47,540 nucleotides of DNA from Bacillota bacterium. Its GTDB lineage: Bacteria; Bacillota; Halanaerobiia; B1SED10-174. Made by a program: the position numbers and the translations under genes. The stretch lies in assembly GCA_007122335.1 (NCBI GenBank), contig SKTZ01000094.1:1-47540 (forward strand). The letters run 5' to 3'. The notes beneath the pieces are model-generated. The model was given only the letters and a program-made list of their open reading frames with translations, had not been told where the DNA came from and did no database searches. Below are positions 42,819-47,540 of this stretch, piece by piece (the first letter of the stretch is position 1; every line of letters begins with the position of its first letter).

Positions 42819-44423
42819 ATGGGGAATATATATATCACGGGTTTTATGGCAGCAGGCAAAAGTTCTCTAGGGCTCATTCTCAGTGAAAAACTAGGCTGGG
42901 AGAATGTTGACCTGGATAATCTTATTGAAAAAAACAGCGGTCTTTCCATTGCGGAAATATTTAAAGAACAGGGAGAAGAAGGGTTCCGCAAATTAGAATG
43001 TCGAGCCCTTTACAGGGTTGCCTCCCAACACGGGCTTATTGTAACAACAGGTGGTGGAACTGTCCTTTCTTCAGAGAATCGTTCCCTGATGAAAAGAACA
43101 GGAATAATTATTGCTCTGGGTGTTTCTCTTAAAGAAGCTGTAAAAAGGGCAAATCAAGACGGTGGCCTTGATAAAAGACCAATCTTAAAAAGGATGGAAA
43201 CTGCTTATTCTTTCAGACAAGACCTCTACCGGGAGGCCGATTTCTTCATCGAAACTGATAATAAAGCTCCGGGGACAGTTGCTGAAGAGGTCACGAAATA
43301 TATAAAGGCTTCTTTTTCCTTTCCTCTGGTGAGGGTCACTGCAGGAAAAGAAGCTTATAGTGTATTAATCAAACCAACTTCTCTTGGAGATCTTGGAGAA
43401 AGTCTTTTTAAACTGGGAGCCCGGAATTCGGTGGTCATCTTCTCGGACACCAATGTCTGGCCTCTTTACCAGGAACCTCTCAAAGAGTCTCTTAAAAGCG
43501 CTGGATTAAGCTATTTAAACTGGAATGTCTTTCCTTCAGAAAAAAACAAATCCCTTAACAGTGCCCGGCAGGCTTACGATTTTCTTGTAGAGGCCGGAAT
43601 AACAAGGGATACCTTTGCCATTGCCTTTGGAGGTGGGCTGGTCGGTGACCTGGGAGGATTTATCGCAGCTACCTATATGAGAGGGATCCCTTTTGTCCAG
43701 GTTCCTACTTCCCTCCTGGCTCAGGTTGATGCTGGAATAGGTGGGAAGGTTGCCGTAAACCACCCCCGGGGTAAAAACCTAATAGGCACTTTTTATCAAC
43801 CTGCCGGTTGCCTTATGGATCCCCTCCTTTTACGTTCTCTTCCCGAACGAAATTTCAAAGAAGGTCTCGCCGAAGTGATAAAATATGCTCTTCTTACTGG
43901 TGGAGAAATGGTCCAGACTTTGGAGAAAAATAAAACTGAAATTTTTCAGAAAGATCCCCGGGTTTTAAGCGACGTTATTCATCAATGCTGCAAAACCAAA
44001 GCCAATTATGTTATGGGTGACGAGAAAGATTTCGGTATCCGCCGCCACCTCAATTTGGGGCATACCCTGGGGCACGCCCTGGAAACTTTAACCGGATATG
44101 ATTTCCTTTACCACGGGGAAGCAGTCTCCATTGGGTTGGTTTGGGCCGCCTTTCTCTCAGAATTGTTAGGAGTAGCGGAAAAAGGCCTCACAGAATATAT
44201 TAAAGATTTACTTTCTTTTTATCATCTGCCAACTTCTCTTCCCCGGCTTGTTAAAGGAAAAATATCTTCCCGCGAGCAACTTCTCAATACTATGATGCTG
44301 GATAAAAAAGCGGATAAAGCCAGCTTGAACTGCATCCTTATTGCCCAACCTGGTAAGATAATGGTTCAGGGGAATATTCCTAACGCAGTATTAATGGAGG
44401 CCTTTTCGGTGATTGGCCTCTAA
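42819..44423 (+). CDS. aroKB: Fused shikimate kinase and 3-dehydroquinate synthase
   Basis: The 534-residue protein joins two enzymes. Residues 1-170 are shikimate kinase: TGFMAAGKSSLG (Walker A), LDNLIEKNSGLSIAEIF and RKLECRAL, then TTGGGTVLS. Residues about 175-534 are 3-dehydroquinate synthase: AIAFGGGLVGDLGGFIAATY (NAD and substrate loop), VPTSLLAQVDAGIGGKVAVNH, EVIKYALL (metal Glu), and the zinc histidines in HLNLGHTLGHALE and LYHGEAVSIG. The two catalyse non-consecutive steps, ring closure of DAHP to dehydroquinate and phosphorylation of shikimate. The ATG follows AAAAAGGAG. AroKB fusions are known from Thermotoga and some Bacillota. Confidence 0.95.
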   Translation: MGNIYITGFMAAGKSSLGLILSEKLGWENVDLDNLIEKNSGLSIAEIFKEQGEEGFRKLECRALYRVASQHGLIVTTGGGTVLSSENRSLMKRTGIIIALGVSLKEAVKRANQDGGLDKRPILKRMETAYSFRQDLYREADFFIETDNKAPGTVAEEVTKYIKASFSFPLVRVTAGKEAYSVLIKPTSLGDLGESLFKLGARNSVVIFSDTNVWPLYQEPLKESLKSAGLSYLNWNVFPSEKNKSLNSARQAYDFLVEAGITRDTFAIAFGGGLVGDLGGFIAATYMRGIPFVQVPTSLLAQVDAGIGGKVAVNHPRGKNLIGTFYQPAGCLMDPLLLRSLPERNFKEGLAEVIKYALLTGGEMVQTLEKNKTEIFQKDPRVLSDVIHQCCKTKANYVMGDEKDFGIRRHLNLGHTLGHALETLTGYDFLYHGEAVSIGLVWAAFLSELLGVAEKGLTEYIKDLLSFYHLPTSLPRLVKGKISSREQLLNTMMLDKKADKASLNCILIAQPGKIMVQGNIPNAVLMEAFSVIGL

Positions 44424-44443
44424 AAAAGAAAGGAGAATCTGCA

Positions 44444-44887
44444 TTGGAGAAAAAAATTATAGTCCTGAATGGACCCAATCTAAACCTCCTGGGAAAAAGA
44501 GAACCGGAAACCTATGGCCGAGAAACGCTGGCCGAAATTATTGAGCGTGCAACTATCCTTGGGAAAAAGTTGGGGCTAAATATTGAAGCCTTTCAATTCA
44601 ATTCAGAGGGTGATATTATTGGAAAAATTCACCTGGCAGAGGAGTCGGCTGACGGGTTAATAATCAACCCGGGAGCTTATACCCATTACAGCATTGGAAT
44701 AAGGGACGCCCTTGCGGCAGTTGACCTACCTGCTATAGAAGTCCACATAAGCAATATATATGGGCGGGAACCATTTCGAAGAAAATCGGTTATTTCCCAG
44801 GTTGTTGTTGGCCAGATTTCTGGGTTTGGTTCATATTCCTACGAACTCGCAATCCGGGCAATGGCTCACTTGCTATTTCAGGATTGA
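44444..44887 (+). CDS. aroQ: Type II 3-dehydroquinate dehydratase
   Basis: The 147-residue enzyme dehydrates 3-dehydroquinate to 3-dehydroshikimate. The type II hallmarks are VLNGPNLNLLGKREPETYG (catalytic Tyr loop), FNSEGDIIGKIH, INPGAYTHYSIGIRDAL and EVHISNIYGREPFRRKS (catalytic His). The start is TTG after AAAGGAG. It is the last operon gene. No perfect terminator is seen in the next 180 bases, before the convergent protease gene. It completes the shikimate pathway with aroF, aroKB, aroE, aroA and aroC. Confidence 0.95.
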   Translation: MEKKIIVLNGPNLNLLGKREPETYGRETLAEIIERATILGKKLGLNIEAFQFNSEGDIIGKIHLAEESADGLIINPGAYTHYSIGIRDALAAVDLPAIEVHISNIYGREPFRRKSVISQVVVGQISGFGSYSYELAIRAMAHLLFQD

Positions 44888-45065
44888 AACATCAATTCGA
44901 AATAAAAAGAAAAAACCCTTTTTGACCCAGAATAAAAACTGGCCAAAAATGGTTTTCAAAGGATTTAAACCTCTGATAAAAGGATCATTAAAATCTCAAT
45001 TTAATTTGAGGGCTTCAGGGAAACAAATCCAAAAAATTCTATCCTTGATTTTTTTGCAAAGGGTT

Positions 45066-47105
45066 CTACTCGACCTCGGTTAAAACAAGGTCAATTTCCA
45101 GAATATTCGTCTCATTAAAATCAATAAGATGAGATTCCGCAAGGTAATCCCCCGGTTCAATTACTCCGTTGCCTTTGATATCAATCCAGCCATAAACCCT
45201 ATATTCCCCGCCGGGAATCCCCTCCAGTTCATAATATTGTCGCTTAAGATCAACTTCTTTTTCAAAAACAGAATTAATTATTTCTCCATCCCTGTTCCCA
45301 ACCAGAATCTTAATTTTTTGCACATCATGAACCGCCCAATAGGCATTAACCAGCCCATGTCCATATTCCTCATCAAATCCTTCTTCTCCCAGGTCAATAC
45401 TGGTCCTATGAAGAATTTCCCGGACTTCATTCGGTCCAATACCCCGAGTAAGCATCAAACCTATCACCCCTGCTACGTGGGGTGTGGCCATTGATGTTCC
45501 TTGATAATACGCATAATTGTAATTTTTATTACCGCTAGGAGAAAAATAAGTGCTCAGTACCCCACCCGAGCCATCGCCCCCGGGGGCCACAACATCCAGA
45601 AGCGGCCCGTAATTTGAATAATAGGCCCGTTCCGGTTCATCCTGATAATTATATTTAACAGCTCCCACGGCTATTGTTTCCTGGTACCCTGCGGGATAAC
45701 GAAGGGCTCCCCCATCATCATTTCCACTTGCTGCGACCATAATTACCCCGGCATTTGCTGCTTTTTGGACGGCCTCCTCAAGGAGTGGGCAATAAGAAAG
45801 CCCCCCCAAAGACATGTTGATGATATGGGCCCGATTGGAAAGATAGGGTTCTTCTAAACCAGCTGCATAAAGAATCCCTTTTTCAATTTGCCAGTAATAT
45901 CCATTACCCTCATCATCCAAAACCTTAACCGGTATTATTGTACAATCCCACATTACTCCTGCTACACCTTCTACATTGTTGGTATTGGCTCCGATTGTTC
46001 CTGCAACATGAGTGCCATGGCCATGGAAATCGTTGGTATCAGAATTATTAATTATGAAGTTATACCCGGAAGCCACATCAACATTATCCCCTAAATCAGG
46101 ATGACTCACATCAACACCGGTATCCAGCACTGCAATCCTGATATTAGAAGAACCTGTGGTAGAAGTCCAGGCCTGGGGAAGCCGTATCTGGGGATAATGC
46201 CACTGATCACCAAATAATTGATCATTGGGATATGTTACACATGCTGTTGCAAGGTAGTTTGGTCCTGCATATGCAACCCCCGGCATCTGTTCGGCCATTC
46301 TAATTTCTGCATCGATAAATTGTCCGGGGGTTTTTACCAGGTATGAATTCAGGATTTTAGTTTGGTCTATCACCTCCAGGTTTAAGGCCTGAAAAACAGA
46401 ATTCTTTTCCGCTTGAACGGTCACCGGATAGAATTTAATTATCATTTCCCCAGGCTTATATTGTCCATAATCCATCCCTTTCACATCTTTTCTTTCCGGA
46501 GCAGGTGTTGTTTTTGAAGATGCTAGACCCTCTTCAACAACTGATTTGGGCCAGTTATGTTCAATGGAAATAGTGCCGCTGGCCCAGGCCTCCGGGCCGG
46601 TAAAATAAGCAGTTAGGTTTTTATCTGAATCCATAATAATTTCAATTTCTTCCTCTGTCCCTAGTGCATCGCCCTCCCAGTGGCTGAATTTCTGATTGGG
46701 GTCGGGTATTGCTGTAAGTTTAATTTTCGTTCCAAATTCATAACTATCCTGGAGATCTGTTACAGGTTCTTTTTCAACTTTCCCCTTCCCAATTATTTCT
46801 ACCCCCAGGGAAAACTCAATAGGACTGAAAATTGCAGTTATTTCCTTGTTTCTATCCATTACAATCATGATTTCCGGGTCAGTTCCCTCTACATCACCTT
46901 CCCAGTGACTGAATTTCCAGCCCTCCTCCGGAGAGGCAAGCAAATTTACTTCTGTGCCCTTTTCATATTTTCCCTGATGGGGCTGGATAAATACCTGGCC
47001 GTGTTCTTCAACCCAATTTACAATCAAAAAAAATTCCTCTTTCTGGTCCCCAAAAAAGTCACAGCCGAAAAATAAAATAACCACCATTCCTAAAACAACA
47101 AACAC
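45066..47105 (-). CDS. Lipoprotein-type S8 subtilase with two InlB-like B repeats
   Basis: The 679-residue protein begins with a hydrophobic segment and a lipobox ILFFGC, predicting an exported lipoprotein. Two divergent repeats follow (residues about 30-95 and 95-165), each ending WEGD...MDRNKEITAIFS or DSDKNLTAYFT, like Flg_new_2/InlB B repeats. A pro-domain and fervidolysin-like link (KPGEMIIKFYPVT, NSYLVKTPGQF) lead to the subtilisin-like domain: Asp in IRIAVLDTGVDVSHPD, His in FHGHGTHVAGTIGAN, Ser in YQGTSMATPHVAG. A C-terminal beta module ends the protein. The annotated start is GTG at 47105 without a ribosome binding site. An ATG at 47128 with AAGGG would give a better, lysine-bearing signal peptide if the A7 tract had one more A. 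Confidence 0.88.
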   Translation of the reverse strand: MFVVLGMVVILFFGCDFFGDQKEEFFLIVNWVEEHGQVFIQPHQGKYEKGTEVNLLASPEEGWKFSHWEGDVEGTDPEIMIVMDRNKEITAIFSPIEFSLGVEIIGKGKVEKEPVTDLQDSYEFGTKIKLTAIPDPNQKFSHWEGDALGTEEEIEIIMDSDKNLTAYFTGPEAWASGTISIEHNWPKSVVEEGLASSKTTPAPERKDVKGMDYGQYKPGEMIIKFYPVTVQAEKNSVFQALNLEVIDQTKILNSYLVKTPGQFIDAEIRMAEQMPGVAYAGPNYLATACVTYPNDQLFGDQWHYPQIRLPQAWTSTTGSSNIRIAVLDTGVDVSHPDLGDNVDVASGYNFIINNSDTNDFHGHGTHVAGTIGANTNNVEGVAGVMWDCTIIPVKVLDDEGNGYYWQIEKGILYAAGLEEPYLSNRAHIINMSLGGLSYCPLLEEAVQKAANAGVIMVAASGNDDGGALRYPAGYQETIAVGAVKYNYQDEPERAYYSNYGPLLDVVAPGGDGSGGVLSTYFSPSGNKNYNYAYYQGTSMATPHVAGVIGLMLTRGIGPNEVREILHRTSIDLGEEGFDEEYGHGLVNAYWAVHDVQKIKILVGNRDGEIINSVFEKEVDLKRQYYELEGIPGGEYRVYGWIDIKGNGVIEPGDYLAESHLIDFNETNILEIDLVLTEVE

Positions 47106-47188
47106 AATTATTTTTTTATTTTCGCCATGGGAAAAATACCCTTAAAATTCATCTTAATCTCTCCATCTATCAAATTTCCGGGGATGTA

Positions 47189-47217
47189 AGTTTAAACAAA
47201 TTTCTTGCTTTAATCAA
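47189..47217 (-). promoter_or_regulatory. Candidate promoter of the subtilase gene
   Basis: On the minus strand TTGATT (47217-47212) and TAAACT (47194-47189) are separated by 17 bases, about 60 bases before the probable start codon. The remaining interval up to 47417 holds no supported gene or strong hairpin. Confidence 0.5.
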
Positions 47218-47417
47218 GCAACTTCTTAAATGTTATTATTCACCCCATCGCACTATTTCCCTTTATATGCTTAAAATAACTTCCATTTCCTTTTTTGGCT
47301 ACACGAAAAGGGGGAAACCCTTCTCAGCAATGGGGCCCGTGGAATTCCCACAAATTTTATTTTCTACTGGGTTTTCCATTTTCCTGGTTCAATTCCCGCT
47401 TCTTTCCCTTGGCAGAT

Positions 47418-47450
47418 AAAAAAAGCCGGGGCTTAAACCCCGACTTTTTT
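47418..47450. terminator. Bidirectional terminator of the right-edge gene
   Basis: AAAAAG-C-CGGGG (47420-47431) pairs with CCCCG-A-CTTTTT (47438-47449) around the loop CTTAAA with one C-A mismatch. A and T runs flank both sides. It lies directly after the stop of the right-edge membrane protein. Confidence 0.85.
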
Positions 47451-47540
47451 ATACCTTTCCATACCAGTTTACTTTTTGCTTTATTCTTTTTCTCCTTGCT
47501 CTCCAGCCTCCGATTAACATAATCAGAACAATAACTGCAC
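47449..47540 (-). CDS. C-terminal tail of a membrane protein, 5' end outside the window
   Basis: The minus strand is open from the right edge to a TAA at 47449-47451, reading AVIVLIMLIGGW followed by RARRKRIKQKV and NWYGKV. This is a terminal transmembrane helix with a positively charged cytoplasmic tail, the normal ending of many membrane proteins. The stop is immediately followed by a terminator, supporting a real gene. The family cannot be judged from 30 residues. Confidence 0.6.
   Translation of the reverse strand, partial: AVIVLIMLIGGWRARRKRIKQKVNWYGKV

Noticed and set aside
44888-45065. A terminator after aroQ
   Set aside because: Only a weak 5-bp CTCAA/TTGAG hairpin near 44995-45010 is seen and it is not followed by a T-run.
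1-47540. CRISPR arrays, insertion sequences, tRNA or rRNA genes
   Set aside because: I saw no regularly spaced direct repeats, no transposase or terminal inverted repeats, and no cloverleaf-like sequence with a TTCGAATC-type arm.

Overview
The window looks like the chromosome of an anaerobic member of the Bacillota, possibly halophilic and possibly diderm (Halanaerobiia-like). This is inferred from gene content and signals, not from any database match. The Bacillota-type signals are strong GGAGG ribosome binding sites, frequent TTG and GTG starts, a YhaO/YhaN nuclease pair, an AddA/AddB-type nuclease, an AroH-type chorismate mutase and a sigma-D-like promoter. Salt adaptation is suggested by a complete OpuC-type betaine/choline transporter and several acidic exported proteins. 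The betaine-binding protein has a cleavable signal peptide without a lipobox cysteine, which hints at a true periplasm.

Layout. 1-4.4 kb: an unrecognised partial gene, a MATE exporter, then a small membrane protein, a HAD protein and a LivJ-like exported protein on the + strand. 4.4-7.8 kb: the YhaN/YhaO-like pair. 7.9-9.2 kb: a very acidic mini-lipoprotein, a probable intergenic small RNA and a small secreted protein made of two 32-residue repeats. 9.2-13 kb: a ferredoxin-tailed aldo/keto reductase, a lipoprotein, a family III CoA-transferase and a ThiF/MoeB-like adenylyltransferase. 13-16.2 kb: an exported protein, a polyprenol-kinase/DUF92 (VTE5/VTE6-like) pair and a cupin. 16.2-21.7 kb: an asparagine-synthase homologue lacking the glutaminase cysteine, CheW, a decayed HD-GYP gene and a chemoreceptor with a sigma-D-like promoter. 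21.8-25.5 kb: the OpuC-type operon. 25.6-35.2 kb: a PII-like protein with a cation/proton antiporter, a DUF4097-like protein, a D12-class DNA adenine methylase and the AddA/AddB-like pair.

35.3-36.7 kb: the intergenic region upstream of addB holds an operon of three micropeptides (26, 22 and 21 residues). It has a perfect TTGACA-N17-TATAAT promoter, a ribosome binding site for each peptide and a strong terminator. Facing away from it is an alpha/beta hydrolase gene whose promoter carries a perfect 14-bp dyad at the expected transcription start.

36.8-44.9 kb: a complete shikimate operon (aroH, aroF, tyrA, aroA, aroE, aroC, fused aroK-aroB, aroQ). It is preceded by a second perfect promoter, a 23-codon leader peptide in which 10 residues are Phe or Tyr, and an intrinsic terminator. 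This is the architecture of ribosome-mediated attenuation in response to aromatic amino acids, which would be unusual in Bacillota, where T-boxes or TRAP are the expected devices. 45-47.5 kb: a lipoprotein-type subtilase whose natural start appears to be one A out of frame, and the tail of another membrane protein.

The two signals I consider most novel are the aromatic leader/attenuator and the three-micropeptide operon. Neither is a conventional long ORF, and both rest on sequence that can be read directly.
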